The position numbers and the translations under genes are program-made. 64,000 nucleotides of DNA from Mycobacterium alsense (GTDB taxonomy: Bacteria > Actinomycetota > Actinomycetes > Mycobacteriales > Mycobacteriaceae), in the NCBI RefSeq assembly GCF_002086635.1, contig NZ_MVHD01000010.1, forward strand, positions 59,003 to 123,002. Direction: 5' to 3'. The notes beneath the pieces are model-generated. The model was not told the DNA's origin and did no database searches. It saw only the letters and a program-made list of their open reading frames with translations. Positions 1 through 11,673 of this stretch are shown in pieces; positions within the stretch are counted from its first letter, which is position 1, and each line of letters starts with the position of its first letter.

Positions 1-663
1 CGCGAACGCCGCGATCGGCACCGCCTCGATCTTGGTCTCGACGCCGCCGCAGATGGCGATGTCGGCCTCGCCGAACACGATGTTGCGCCACGCCTGGGCG
101 ATGCCCTCGGAGCCGGATGCGCATGCCGACACCGGTGTGATGACCCCGGCCTTGGCGTGCCGTTCCAGCCCGACGGCCGCCGCGGCGCCGTTGGGCATGT
201 ACTTCTGCACGCCGAGCGGGGAGACCGCCTTCAGGCCACGAGCGCGCATGTCGTCGTAGCTGAAGACCATCTCTTCCGACGAGCCCATCCCGGTGCCGAT
301 GGACACCATCAACCGATTGGTGTCGACCTCGGGCGAACCCGCGTTCTCCCACACCCGGCGGCTCAAGATGGTGGACATCTTTTGCAGGTAGCCCATGCGG
401 CGCAGCTCGATGCGGGTCAGCTGACTGTCGAATTCCTCCAACAGGTGCCCGCCGATGCGCACCGGCAGGTCGAACTCCTCGACGAACGGGTCATCGAGCT
501 TACGGATCCCACTTCGGCTGTCGAGCAACAACTTCCAGGTGCTCTCGACATCAGTGGCCAGTGCGGTCGTCATGGCAACTCCGGTGACGACCACATTCGG
601 GAGAGCTTTCCCGGTAACCAGCTCAGGCGATGTCGTCATTGCTTTAACGAAAGTTCCTTCCAT
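1..663 (-). CDS. kasB: Beta-ketoacyl-ACP synthase KasB, 5' part only
   Basis: Condensing enzyme of mycobacterial FAS-II that adds two-carbon units from malonyl-AcpM during late meromycolate elongation. Only the N-terminal 221 residues lie in the window; the 3' end runs off the left edge. The protein starts MEGTFVKAMTT and contains the thiolase-fold active-site segment TPVSACASGSEG, with the nucleophilic cysteine at about residue 181. It is closely similar to KasA, the next gene upstream in the same direction, from which it is separated by 113 bp. This is a paralogous pair as in other mycobacteria. The ATG at 663 was chosen because tuberculosis KasB has the same MEGTF segment; the longer leader known there has no obvious counterpart here. 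Identification is secure from gene order and sequence. Confidence 0.95.
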   Translation of the reverse strand, partial: MEGTFVKAMTTSPELVTGKALPNVVVTGVAMTTALATDVESTWKLLLDSRSGIRKLDDPFVEEFDLPVRIGGHLLEEFDSQLTRIELRRMGYLQKMSTILSRRVWENAGSPEVDTNRLMVSIGTGMGSSEEMVFSYDDMRARGLKAVSPLGVQKYMPNGAAAAVGLERHAKAGVITPVSACASGSEGIAQAWRNIVFGEADIAICGGVETKIEAVPIAAFA

Positions 664-737
664 GTTCGGTGGTGATCGCCAGCCCGGCCAGGCCGTGCGA
701 AGGCGGTCACCACCTTCCTTGTCGTCCGTCTCCTCCT

Positions 738-755
738 CGGGCCGTTTGCGGCCCG
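738..755. other. Short hairpin between kasA and kasB
   Basis: Perfect 7-bp stem CGGGCCG / CGGCCCG around a TTTG loop in the 113-bp gap between the two ketosynthase genes. There is no T-tract, so it is not a classical terminator. It could tune kasB relative to kasA by RNA stability or partial termination, but that is only an inference. Confidence 0.35.
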
Positions 756-776
756 CATCGTCGCCGGACGTCAGCT

Positions 777-2027
777 TCAGTAACGCCCGAATGCCAGCGC
801 CACGTTGTGGCCACCGAATCCGAACGAGTTGTTGATCGCGTAACGGAACTCGCCGTAGCGAGGTTCGCCCGCGACAACATCGAGGTCGATCTCGGGATCG
901 GGGGTCTCGTAGTTCAAGGTGGGCGGTATGACGCCGTCCCGAAGGGTCAACACCGTCAAAACAGATTCCAGGGCGCCGACCGCGCCGATCGAGTGGCCCA
1001 GCGCCGACTTCGGCGCGTAGACCGCCGCCTGCTCGCAGCCGGCGACCCGAATTGCATTGGCCTCCGCGCTGTCACCGATCGGCGTTGCCGTCCCGTGCGC
1101 GTTGACATGGTCGATGTCCTTGGGGGACAAGCCCGCCAGCTCCAACGACCGCGTCATCGCCCGGCCGGCGCGCACGCCGTCCGCCGCGGGCGCCACCATG
1201 TGGAACGCGTCCGAGGTGATGCCGGCGCCCAGCAGGCGGGCCAGCGGCTTGGCGCCGCGGGCCTTGGCGTGCTCCTCGGTCTCGATCAGCATGAGCGCCC
1301 CGGCCTCGCCGAACACGAAGCCGTCGCGGTCCTTGTCGAACGGGCGCGAGGCGCGCTCCGGCTCGTCGTTGCGGGTCGACATGGCGCGCATCATCGAGAA
1401 CGCCGCGATGGGCAGCGCCTCGATGGGGCCCTCCACGCCGCCGCACACGGCGACGTCGGCGTCGCCCATGACGATCTGGCGCCACGCGTGGGCGATGGCC
1501 TCCGAACCCGACGAGCACGCCGACACCGGCGTCATCACGCCCGCGCGGGCCCCCAGCTGCAGGCCGACGGTGGCCGCGGCGCCGTTGGGCATGATCATCT
1601 GAACGGCCAGCGGCGACACCTTGCGGGGGCCGCCCTCGTTCATCAGGTCATAGCTCTCGACGATCCGCTCGGCGCCACCGAGGCCCGTGCCGACCACGAC
1701 CGTGAAGCGGTCGGGGTCGACCTCCGGGTTGCCGGCGTTCTCCCACAACTGGCCGGACAGCAGCTTGCCCATCCGCTGGACGTAGGACATGCGCCGCAGG
1801 TCCAGCCGGCCCATGTGGGCGTCGACGGGCTCCTTGAGGTGTCCACCGATCTTGACGGGCAGGTCCCACTTGGTGACGAATTCGTCTTCGAGGACGTGGA
1901 TGCCGCTCTCGCCGGCCAACAAACCCTTCCACGTGCTCTCGATGTCCGGCGCGATCGAGGTCGTCGCCGTGACGGCGGTTACCACAACGCTGGGGTAACC
2001 GCCATTAGCAGTGGAAGGCTTGGTCAC
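777..2027 (-). CDS. kasA: Beta-ketoacyl-ACP synthase KasA
   Basis: Essential FAS-II condensing enzyme that elongates acyl-AcpM with malonyl-AcpM in the cytoplasm to build meromycolic acid chains. At 416 aa it has exactly the length of tuberculosis KasA. The Cys-His-His triad is readable: C171 in [13 protein letters not shown]311 in [11 protein letters not shown] and H345 in [12 protein letters not shown]. The C-terminal motif [10 protein letters not shown] is also present. The start overlaps the acpM stop by 4 nt (ATGA), which implies translational coupling, and kasB follows. It is transcribed as fabD-acpM-kasA-kasB. In M. tuberculosis this operon is controlled by MabR and induced by isoniazid (family knowledge). 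Nothing unusual is seen in the coding sequence. Confidence 0.98.
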   Translation of the reverse strand: MTKPSTANGGYPSVVVTAVTATTSIAPDIESTWKGLLAGESGIHVLEDEFVTKWDLPVKIGGHLKEPVDAHMGRLDLRRMSYVQRMGKLLSGQLWENAGNPEVDPDRFTVVVGTGLGGAERIVESYDLMNEGGPRKVSPLAVQMIMPNGAAATVGLQLGARAGVMTPVSACSSGSEAIAHAWRQIVMGDADVAVCGGVEGPIEALPIAAFSMMRAMSTRNDEPERASRPFDKDRDGFVFGEAGALMLIETEEHAKARGAKPLARLLGAGITSDAFHMVAPAADGVRAGRAMTRSLELAGLSPKDIDHVNAHGTATPIGDSAEANAIRVAGCEQAAVYAPKSALGHSIGAVGALESVLTVLTLRDGVIPPTLNYETPDPEIDLDVVAGEPRYGEFRYAINNSFGFGGHNVALAFGRY

Positions 2028-2371
2028 TTGCTGTCCGCTTCCAGCCTCGCCTTGACGTTGGCAACCGCGTCGGGGTTCTCCGACTCGATCTTGGCGCGCA
2101 GCGCCTCGGCGGCCTCGGGGTTCTCTTCCTCGAGCTTCTGGATGTAGGCGACGACGTCACCGACGGTGCGCAGGCCGGCGAGGTCCTCGTCGGGGATCTT
2201 CACGCCGTACTTGTCCTCGGTCTGCACGGCGATCTCGACCATCGACAGCGAGTCGATGTCCAGGTCGTCGACGAACGACTTCTCCGGGGTGACCTCGGAG
2301 GGCTCGATACCGGTGACCTCTTCGATGATCTCGGCGATCCCGGCGATGATTTCTTCCTGAGTGACGGCCAC
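2024..2371 (-). CDS. acpM: Meromycolate acyl carrier protein AcpM
   Basis: Acyl carrier protein that shuttles growing meromycolate chains among FAS-II enzymes. It has 115 aa, with the phosphopantetheine-attachment segment [12 protein letters not shown] placing the modified serine at residue 41. As in mycobacterial AcpM, the protein has a long C-terminal extension beyond a standard ~80-residue ACP (residues about 80-115, rich in Glu, Ala and Lys). It lies 81 bp downstream of fabD and overlaps kasA by 4 nt. The ATG at 2371 is supported by the conserved start [16 protein letters not shown] and by a purine-rich GAAGGGAA stretch just upstream. Confidence 0.98.
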   Translation of the reverse strand: MAVTQEEIIAGIAEIIEEVTGIEPSEVTPEKSFVDDLDIDSLSMVEIAVQTEDKYGVKIPDEDLAGLRTVGDVVAYIQKLEEENPEAAEALRAKIESENPDAVANVKARLEADSK

Positions 2372-2452
2372 AGCCTATTCCCTTCGTAATGTGTTGTGTG
2401 CAAATCGGATTGACGTTTGCAGTTGTTATTTGTCCTGGCGAAAGCCGGCGGT

Positions 2453-3361
2453 CTATAGGTTGGCCAACTCGTCCAGATCTGCGGGTGACTTCACGGCACG
2501 GGCCGTAACCCCCCGAAGTTCGCGCTTGGCGATGCCCGTGAGGGTCCCCGCCGGGGGGAACTCCACGATCGCCGTGATATTGCGCTCACGCAGCGTCTCG
2601 GTGCACAGGTCCCAGCGCACCGGCTGGGTGAGCTGGGCGACGAGCGTGTCCATCGCGGCCGCGGCCGAGGCGACGGGTTTTCCGTCGTGGTTGGACAGCA
2701 GCGTGGCGGTGGGCTCGGCCGTGACGACGGCGGCCGCCGCCGCGGCGTAGCCGTCCAGGGCCGGAGCCATGTACTTGGTGTGGAACGCCCCGGCCACGCC
2801 GAGGGCGCGCACCCGCGCCTTGGCCGGCGGGTCCTCGGCGAGCTTCTCCAGCGCGGCGAGCGGGCCGGCGGCCACGATCTGCCCGGGCGCGTTGCGGTTC
2901 GCGGGGTACAGCTCGAGCTGCTCGAGGCGGCTCAGCACCTCGGCCTCGTCGCCGCCGAGCACCGCCGACATGCCGGTGGGCTCGAGGGCGCAGGCCTTGG
3001 CCATCTCGGCGCCGCGGGTGGCGGCCAGCGCGACGGCGTCGTCGGCGGCCATCACCCCGGCGATCGCGTAGGCCGCGATCTCGCCGACGGAGTGGCCCGC
3101 CACGATCGGGTCCGCCTCGTCGACCAGGCCGCGCTTGGTCAGTTCCTGGTGAGCCAGCAGGGTGGTGGCCACGACCAGCGGCTGCGTCACCGCGGTGTCG
3201 GTGATTTCCTCCGTCGACGCGGTGGTGCCCAGCCGCACCAGGTCGAGGCCGCTGGCCTTGGACCACAGGGTCAGCTGGTCGGCCGCCCCCGGCAGCTCCA
3301 GCCACGGCGACAGCATCCCCTCGGTCTGCGAACCCTGTCCGGGCGCAAGCAATGCGATCAC
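2453..3361 (-). CDS. fabD: Malonyl-CoA:ACP transacylase FabD
   Basis: Transfers malonyl from CoA to AcpM, supplying extender units to KasA and KasB. It has 302 aa. Visible motifs are the N-terminal GQGSQ and the nucleophile elbow IVAGHSVGEIAAY with Ser91, followed by the catalytic histidine in AGAFHT. The start is GTG at 3361, giving MIALLAPGQGSQ as in tuberculosis FabD. It is the first gene of the fabD-acpM-kasA-kasB operon. The 140-bp gap upstream, after mabR, contains a promoter-like sequence and an inverted repeat described separately. Assignment is secure. Confidence 0.98.
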   Translation of the reverse strand: MIALLAPGQGSQTEGMLSPWLELPGAADQLTLWSKASGLDLVRLGTTASTEEITDTAVTQPLVVATTLLAHQELTKRGLVDEADPIVAGHSVGEIAAYAIAGVMAADDAVALAATRGAEMAKACALEPTGMSAVLGGDEAEVLSRLEQLELYPANRNAPGQIVAAGPLAALEKLAEDPPAKARVRALGVAGAFHTKYMAPALDGYAAAAAAVVTAEPTATLLSNHDGKPVASAAAAMDTLVAQLTQPVRWDLCTETLRERNITAIVEFPPAGTLTGIAKRELRGVTARAVKSPADLDELANL

Positions 3362-3418
3362 GTGTCTAAGAGAACACTGTGGAAACGGTTTTGGCGGGTG
3401 TAACAGATTATGAACCTC

Positions 3419-3448
3419 ATCTTAGCTTTTTGTGTACACCCTACAAAA
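3419..3448 (-). promoter_or_regulatory. Putative FAS-II promoter with MabR-like operator
   Basis: Read on the minus strand, TTTTGT (3448-3443) is followed 18 bp later by TAAGAT (3424-3419), a plausible -35/-10 pair about 60 bp before the fabD GTG. The same TTTTGT forms a perfect inverted repeat TTTTGT-N9-ACAAAA (3428-3448), so a bound regulator would overlap the -35. MabR, encoded immediately upstream, is the known FAS-II operon regulator in mycobacteria. I recall a TTTTGT/ACAAAA-type palindrome for it but cannot verify that here. A second palindrome, CCGTA-AGC-TACGG, lies at 3454-3466. Confidence 0.6.
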
Positions 3449-3501
3449 CGGCTCCGTAAGCTACGGTTTTGATACCGCGCCGCGATCTGTCGCCTGGATC
3501 A

Positions 3502-4827
3502 CTATTGCCCGGACGGGCCGGCAATACCGGTTCTGACCGGCACGGGAGCCGGGGCGACGGGGCTGGCGGCGACGCTGAGCGGCTGGGCCGGGTAGTTGAG
3601 CTGGCCGACCGTCGACGCCACACGCAGCACATATGCGTCGCGGGGCTGGGTGGGATCACGCCCGGTGAAGTCGGTGATGCGCTTGAGCCGGTAGCGCACC
3701 GTGTTTGGATGAACGAACAACTTTCTGGCACAGGCCTCAATGGCGCCGCCACAGTCTAAGTAGGCGTCCAGCGTCTCGATGAGCGTCGGCCCGGCGTCGG
3801 CCAGCGGCCCCATCACGTCGGTGTGCAGCGCGACGATCGCCGATGCGTCGCCCATCAGCGCCCGCTCGGGCAGCAGTTCTCGGGCCAGCACCGGCCGCGG
3901 GGCTCCGCGCCAGCCGGCGACGGCGTTCATCCCGGAGATCGCCTCGCTGGCGCTGTGATAGGCCGCGGTGAGCATGGGCGCCGTCGGCCCGATGACCACC
4001 GGGCCGTCGGAGAACGCCTGCAACAGGTCGCCCAGGAATTTGTCGGTCAGCGACAGATGGCCGGACACGATCGCGACCAGCCAGGTGCCATGCACGTCGG
4101 TGAGCGCCGCGCGGACGTGGTTGGCGGCGACGTCGCGGACGTGCTGGCTGGCCCGCTGGCTGTCGTCGGGCCCGACCGAGCCGTCGCGGCCGGGCGCCGG
4201 GATCCCCACCACCACCGTCGCCGGCGCGGTGGTGTCCCAGTTCAGCGCCGCCGCGCGGGACAGCAGTTCGGGGCCGGTGTCGCCGCGCACGACCGCGTCG
4301 ACCACGCTGGCCTCCATCCGGCTGTCCCAGGTGCCGCGGGCCTCGGCGGCGTTCGCGTAGGCCGAGGCGGCCGCGAACGCCAGGTCCCGGCTGTACTTCA
4401 AGATCCCCACCGTGAGCGCGGTCAGCTGCTCCTCGGAGCGCGCCAGCAGCGGCACCACCTCCTCGAAGAACTCCATCGTGACCCGCACCATGTCCACGCT
4501 GTGGCGCAGCGCGATGCGGCGGGTCAGGTCCTGCGGAAACAGCTCGAAGGCCTGCGCGGTGTGGCTGACGTTGCTGTGCGGGTCGTGCATCCACTCGACG
4601 AAGTTGACGACGGCCGTCTGCACCACCAGCGCCACGCTGGCCCGCTGGGAGGCCTCCAGGTCGGCGAAGAACGGCAGCCGCTCCTGCATGGCCGACACGG
4701 CCTCGGTGGCCAGTCGGCCCGAGTACTGCTTCAGCCGGCGCAGCAGCGATTCGGGGACGGTGTCGAGCTGCTCGAGCGGCGACCGCGGGTGTTTGGCGAA
4801 CGGCCCGGCGAAGGCGTTGTCATTCAC
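3502..4827 (-). CDS. mabR: PucR-family transcriptional regulator MabR
   Basis: Regulator of the FAS-II operon; the M. tuberculosis orthologue Rv2242 binds the fabD promoter. It has 441 aa. The N-terminal two-thirds is an alpha-helical sensor and GGDEF-like region without a recognisable catalytic motif. The C-terminal part carries the PucR/CdaR helix-turn-helix (ACARKLFVHPNTVRYRLKRI, about residues 360-380). A Pro/Ala/Val-rich tail of about 30 residues follows the HTH. It is encoded directly upstream of fabD in the same direction with a 140-bp gap, so it can be read through or act at the intervening promoter. The ATG at 4827 is the first start in a frame that closes quickly upstream. Confidence 0.93.
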   Translation of the reverse strand: MNDNAFAGPFAKHPRSPLEQLDTVPESLLRRLKQYSGRLATEAVSAMQERLPFFADLEASQRASVALVVQTAVVNFVEWMHDPHSNVSHTAQAFELFPQDLTRRIALRHSVDMVRVTMEFFEEVVPLLARSEEQLTALTVGILKYSRDLAFAAASAYANAAEARGTWDSRMEASVVDAVVRGDTGPELLSRAAALNWDTTAPATVVVGIPAPGRDGSVGPDDSQRASQHVRDVAANHVRAALTDVHGTWLVAIVSGHLSLTDKFLGDLLQAFSDGPVVIGPTAPMLTAAYHSASEAISGMNAVAGWRGAPRPVLARELLPERALMGDASAIVALHTDVMGPLADAGPTLIETLDAYLDCGGAIEACARKLFVHPNTVRYRLKRITDFTGRDPTQPRDAYVLRVASTVGQLNYPAQPLSVAASPVAPAPVPVRTGIAGPSGQ

Positions 4828-4884
4828 GCCTAAAAGCTACGCGAGATTTCTGGAAGTTTCCGCCAAGGCGGGGACCGACGCGGG

Positions 4885-6939
4885 CTACGGATTCGTCGCC
4901 AGCGTCATCTCCATCAGCTTGACCGCGCCGGCGCACGCATCGAAGCCCGGGAATTGCGGGTCGATCCACCAACCGACTGCGCCACCGGCGCCACTGGCCA
5001 CCCCGCAGAGGCCATTGGGATCGTTCTCACGCATCACGATCGACTCGACCCCGGCAACCGAGCGCTCCTCGATCTGGTAGGCCAGGAATTGGGCAACGGC
5101 CCGTTCGATGTCGAGGCTTCCCTCCTTGAACCAGTACCGCGCGACGTTTAGCGTTCCGGCGGGAACGGGGGCTTGCCAACGGCACACGGCGCCGACGTAG
5201 GTGGGCTGAATCGCTTTGGCGTCAGCGCCGACGGACTTGGCGATGTCGTCGTTGAGTGTTGAGCAGTCTTTTCCCAGGTTGGGGTAGTCCACGGCCGCCG
5301 GCGGCGCGGGTGTGACGCTCGCCCCGCCGGGAGCGGGCCTGCTCTGCGCAATCGACTGGTGCGCCAGCTCTTTCGCGATGCCACAGGGATCCGGATACGG
5401 CTTTTCGCTGAAAGAGACGGACCATTCGAAGAAGTCATTGGAGGAGGATTCGATGGCGACTTCACACAGGCTGTCTCCAATGTTCTGGTCGTGTCCGATC
5501 GCAATGAGTCCGCGATGCCCGTCGATGTCGATGTCTTGCACGCTGGCGCGCGACAGTTCCTCGATCCTGCGCTCCCCGGCGATCGGGCTGCCGCGAAACC
5601 AGGTGAAGGAGAAATGGGGTCCGTAAAGGGACCCATCTCTGAGCCATTGACAGCCCACCGAGCTGCGGGAGGCGACCAGGTTGGTGACGCCGGTGAGCCG
5701 ACCGAGATCGTCCTGCGTGATACCGCCGCATTCGGGAAAGAACATGCCAGCGCTTGGTGCGGCCGACGCGGTCTGGTGCGGTTGAGCCGGCGCCGCCGTG
5801 CGGTCCGGTTCACCGCCGGTGGTGCTGAGCGCGATCACCAGGGCCGCGATCGCCACGGTCACCACCGCCGCGGTGGCGATGACCGCGGTTTTGCGCCGCC
5901 ACCACGGCCGCTCCGGCGGGGCAGGCCCGGGGGAGGGTAAGTACGGGCTGCGTGCGAGGGCCGGATCCGAGGGATAGGCAATGGGCGCCGTCCCCGGGGA
6001 TTCCCACCCGCGCGCGAATCCGGTGTGGGTTGATGCGTCGGGCGCCCATTGCGATGCCGGGTGTTGTCGTGACCAAGGTGATGGCGCGAGGTGGGCCGGT
6101 GGAATCGGTTCCCAGCGTTCCACCGGCGGGCCGTGCAGCGCGCTGCGCGCCGCCGCCGCCAGTTCCCGGGTGGTCGGATAGCGCCGGTCGGGGTCCTTTG
6201 CCATACCCGTGGCGATCACCGCGTCGAACCCGGCGGGCACACCTGGATGCGAGTGCGACGGCCTCGGCGGCTCGGTGAAAAGATGCCCGCTGGCCATTTG
6301 TTCGAGGTTGTTGCCGGGGAACGGCTTGGTCCCGGTCAGACATTCAACGAGCACACACGCCAGCGCGTAGACATCCGTGCGCGCATCGAACTGGCCGGTG
6401 CGGAAGCGTTCCGGTGCCATATACGCCCAAGTGCCCACGGCGGCACCGGTACTGGTCAAGCCGGTCTCGCCCGCCGCGCGGGCAATCCCGAAGTCGATCA
6501 GGTAGGCGAAATCGTCTTCGCCCACCAGGATGTTGGACGGCTTCACATCGCGATGAATCAAGCCGATCCGGTGTGCGGCATGCAAAGCCGATGCCACCTG
6601 CTCGACGATCTTCACCGCCCGCTCGGGGCTCAGCGCCCCGGCGGCCAGGATGTTTTGCAGATCGTCGCCGGCAATCAGCCGCATCGTGACATAGAGCCGG
6701 CCGTCGATCTCGCCGAAATCGTGGATCGGCACCACGTGCGGCTCATCCAGGCCCGCCGCAGCCCGAGCCTCCCGTCGGAACCGCTGCTGAAATACCTCGT
6801 CACCGGCCAGATGCGCGGGCAGCACCTTCATGGCCACCACGCGCTCAGTTGTGGTGTCGAACGCTCGCCACACTTCTCCCATGCCGCCGCGGCCCAGCAA
6901 TTCGATGAGGCGATAACGCCCGAATACCGTCCCCTCCAC
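4885..6939 (-). CDS. Receptor Ser/Thr protein kinase with tandem DUF3558 sensor
   Basis: Membrane Hanks-type kinase of 684 aa. The kinase domain (about 1-270) is complete: GRGGMGEV loop at 16-23, Lys38, HRDVKPSN with Asp131, DFG Asp149, and an activation loop rich in Thr and Ser ending at APE. A Pro-rich juxtamembrane region (about 270-345) leads to a transmembrane helix at about 352-371. The extracellular part has two related DUF3558-type modules, each starting near a Cys-containing segment (FFPECGG and NLGKDCS) and each with a C-[QR]-W motif, probably disulfide-bonded. The GTG at 6939 follows GAGGGGAG at 5-nt spacing; longer starts extend into non-coding sequence. In M. tuberculosis aceE and mabR are neighbours, so this kinase is an insertion. 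DUF3558 is common in mycobacterial lipoproteins; its ligand is unknown. Confidence 0.9.
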   Translation of the reverse strand: MEGTVFGRYRLIELLGRGGMGEVWRAFDTTTERVVAMKVLPAHLAGDEVFQQRFRREARAAAGLDEPHVVPIHDFGEIDGRLYVTMRLIAGDDLQNILAAGALSPERAVKIVEQVASALHAAHRIGLIHRDVKPSNILVGEDDFAYLIDFGIARAAGETGLTSTGAAVGTWAYMAPERFRTGQFDARTDVYALACVLVECLTGTKPFPGNNLEQMASGHLFTEPPRPSHSHPGVPAGFDAVIATGMAKDPDRRYPTTRELAAAARSALHGPPVERWEPIPPAHLAPSPWSRQHPASQWAPDASTHTGFARGWESPGTAPIAYPSDPALARSPYLPSPGPAPPERPWWRRKTAVIATAAVVTVAIAALVIALSTTGGEPDRTAAPAQPHQTASAAPSAGMFFPECGGITQDDLGRLTGVTNLVASRSSVGCQWLRDGSLYGPHFSFTWFRGSPIAGERRIEELSRASVQDIDIDGHRGLIAIGHDQNIGDSLCEVAIESSSNDFFEWSVSFSEKPYPDPCGIAKELAHQSIAQSRPAPGGASVTPAPPAAVDYPNLGKDCSTLNDDIAKSVGADAKAIQPTYVGAVCRWQAPVPAGTLNVARYWFKEGSLDIERAVAQFLAYQIEERSVAGVESIVMRENDPNGLCGVASGAGGAVGWWIDPQFPGFDACAGAVKLMEMTLATNP

Positions 6940-7058
6940 GAAGCTCCCCTCAGCGGTTTGCCGAACCAGACTATGACAAGGGGAGGCAGGTTGTGGGGCA
7001 AAGTAGTTCGGCGGCCAGGATCGACCCGACGCGCCGCCGTAGCGAGCTGGGGGCGGAC

Positions 7059-9848
<2,790 letters not shown>

Positions 9849-9975
9849 CTTCCGCTCCTGTAGTCGGCGGTGTGGCGGCTTGCGCTGTATCCCTCCATCG
9901 TGCCGCACCGGCGTCGCGGGCGCGTACTCGGTGCGCCGCGGGGGTCCGGAATCGGTATTCGGTAACGTCAGCAAC

Positions 9976-10566
9976 GTGCTCATCGGATGGCGTGCCGTCG
10001 CTCGCAGGCACGTGGGGGAGATCCCCCGGCGAGGCGCCCTGGCGCTGGGCTGTGTCGCGGCGGTGGTGATGGGGATCGTCGGGTGTACCAGCGTCACCAA
10101 CGGCACGGCCACGCCCGACACCAAGGTCGCCCCGGCCTACCGGCAGTCGGTGTCCGCGTCGGTGTCGGCCTCGTCGGCCACGTCACGCGTGCGCGAGTCG
10201 CAGCGGCAACAGTCCCTGACGACGCGGGCGGTGCGCAGCTCGTGCGACTCGCTGGCAACCTCCAGCAAGGAGGCGATCGACAAGGTGAACGCCTACGTCT
10301 CGGCGTTCAACGGCGGCCGCAGCACCGGCCCCGCCGAGGGCCCGGCGATCGGCGCCCTCAACGACAGCGCCACCACGGTCTCCAACAGCTTCAGCGACGC
10401 GCTGTCGCAGCAGCTGAAGGACGCTTTCAACGCGTACATCGACGCGGCGCGCGGGGTGGCAAACGCCATCGGCACCCACGCGTCGATCCCGGAGTTCAAC
10501 CGGCGGGTGGATCAGCTCAACGACACCAAGACGAAGGCGCTGAAACTCTGCCTGGGATCCTTCTGA
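9976..10566 (+). CDS. Probable lipoprotein (Rv2240c-like)
   Basis: Protein of 196 aa from the GTG at 9976. A hydrophobic N-terminal segment ([15 protein letters not shown]) ends in IVGC-T, an acceptable lipobox, so it is probably an exported lipoprotein. The mature part is Ser/Thr-rich and then helical, without an enzymatic motif, and has two further cysteines (SSCDSL and LKLCLG) that could form a disulfide. It is divergent from aceE with a 127-bp shared intergenic region. The position matches the conserved hypothetical gene next to aceE in M. tuberculosis. Function is unknown. The start is uncertain because several in-frame GTGs exist upstream. Confidence 0.75.
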   Translation: MLIGWRAVARRHVGEIPRRGALALGCVAAVVMGIVGCTSVTNGTATPDTKVAPAYRQSVSASVSASSATSRVRESQRQQSLTTRAVRSSCDSLATSSKEAIDKVNAYVSAFNGGRSTGPAEGPAIGALNDSATTVSNSFSDALSQQLKDAFNAYIDAARGVANAIGTHASIPEFNRRVDQLNDTKTKALKLCLGSF

Positions 10567-10659
10567 GACCCCTGGTGGGACAAGGGTATGGACCGCGTTC
10601 GGGCTGTGCGACGATAATCCCCATCGCACGGCGCGAGGATGGAATGAGGAGGCTGCACG

Positions 10660-11082
10660 GTGGTCGCGGCGGATGACGCCCCGAGCTACGCTCGCAAACT
10701 GGGCATCCAACGGGACCAAGTCGTCCAGGAGTGGGGCTGGGACGAGGACACCGACGACGACATCCGGGCAGCGGTCGAGGAAGCCTGCGGAAGCGAGCTG
10801 CTCGACGAGGACAGCGACGAGGTGATCGACGTCGTGCTGCTGTGGTGGCGCGACGGGGACGGTGACCTGGTGGACACCCTGATGGACGCGATCGGCCCGC
10901 TGGCCGAGGACGGGGTGATCTGGGTGCTGACGCCCAAGACCGGCAGGCCCGGCCACGTGCTGCCCGCCGAGATCGCCGAGGCGGCCCCCACCGCCGGCCT
11001 GATGCCGACCTCGTCGGTCAACCTCGGCAACTGGAGCGGCAGCCAGCTCGTCCAGCCCAAGTCCCGGGCCGGGAAGCGTTGA
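10660..11082 (+). CDS. DUF3052 family protein
   Basis: Acidic protein of 140 aa conserved in actinobacteria next to ahpE (Rv2239c-like). It has an N-terminal segment YARKLGIQ, a central WWRDGDGDLVDTLMDA and a C-terminal LMPTSSVNLGNWSG. No catalytic motif is known to me. The GTG at 10660 has a strong AGGAGG seven bases upstream. The stop codon overlaps the ahpE ATG by one base, so the two are very likely co-translated. That suggests a link to the peroxiredoxin or to redox stress, which is inference only. Confidence 0.88.
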   Translation: MVAADDAPSYARKLGIQRDQVVQEWGWDEDTDDDIRAAVEEACGSELLDEDSDEVIDVVLLWWRDGDGDLVDTLMDAIGPLAEDGVIWVLTPKTGRPGHVLPAEIAEAAPTAGLMPTSSVNLGNWSGSQLVQPKSRAGKR

Positions 11083-11543
11083 TGCTGCCCGTCGGCACCG
11101 CCGCCCCCGACTTCACATTGCGCGACCAAAACCAGCAGCCCGTGACCCTGAGCTCGTACCGCGGCGCCAAGAACGTGTTGCTGATCTTCTTCCCGCTGGC
11201 GTTCACCGGCATCTGCCAGGGCGAGCTGGATCTGCTGCGCGACCACCTGCCGGACTTCGAGAACGACGACAGCGTGGCGCTGGCGATCTCGGTGGGTCCG
11301 CCGCCCACGCACAAGATCTGGGCCCTCGAGAGCGGGTTCACGTTCCCGGTGCTGTCGGATTTCTGGCCGCACGGTGCGGTCAGCCAGGCCTACGGCGTGT
11401 TCAATTCCGACGCCGGCTATCCCAACCGCGGCACCTTCGTCGTCGACCGGTCGGGGGTGATTCGGTTCGCGGAGATGAAACAGCCCGGCGAGGCCCGCGA
11501 CCAGGGCCTGTGGACCGAGGCGCTGGCGGCGCTGAAGGCCTGA
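11082..11543 (+). CDS. ahpE: One-cysteine peroxiredoxin AhpE
   Basis: Thiol peroxidase reducing hydroperoxides, fatty-acid hydroperoxides and peroxynitrite in the cytosol. In mycobacteria it is recycled by mycothiol/mycoredoxin (family knowledge). It has 153 aa, with the peroxidatic motif PLAFTGICQGE placing Cys45 exactly as in tuberculosis AhpE. There is no resolving cysteine, consistent with the 1-Cys class. The ATG at 11082 was chosen over the TTG three bases earlier because it restores the family N-terminus MLxVGxxAPDF. It overlaps the upstream DUF3052 stop. A tRNA gene follows 58 bp downstream. Confidence 0.96.
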   Translation: MLPVGTAAPDFTLRDQNQQPVTLSSYRGAKNVLLIFFPLAFTGICQGELDLLRDHLPDFENDDSVALAISVGPPPTHKIWALESGFTFPVLSDFWPHGAVSQAYGVFNSDAGYPNRGTFVVDRSGVIRFAEMKQPGEARDQGLWTEALAALKA

Positions 11544-11601
11544 GATTGTTGGGTGTCCGGCCTTGCGGCGTGTAGCCTGCCCGGCGGACTCCGGATTTCC
11601 A

Positions 11602-11673
11602 GGGCGCGTAGCTCAGTGGTAGAGCTCTGGTTTTACACACCAGCGGTCGGCGGTTCGATACCGTCCGCGCCCA
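11602..11673 (+). tRNA. tRNA-Val (anticodon TAC)
   Basis: Folds as a complete 72-nt tRNA without encoded CCA. The acceptor GGGCGCG pairs with CGCGCCC and the discriminator is A11673. The D stem is GCTC/GAGC. The anticodon stem CTGGT/ACCAG encloses the loop TTTACAC with anticodon TAC at 11634-11636. The T arm is GGCGG-TTCGATA-CCGTC. It reads GUA codons. No duplicated 3' end was seen within the window, so there is no evidence of integration at this tRNA. Confidence 0.95.

Noticed and set aside
9849..10124. Upstream extension of the aceE frame to 10124
   Set aside because: It overlaps the divergent promoter region and the lipoprotein gene, has no homology to E1 proteins, and a TTG with a good ribosome site gives the family N-terminus.
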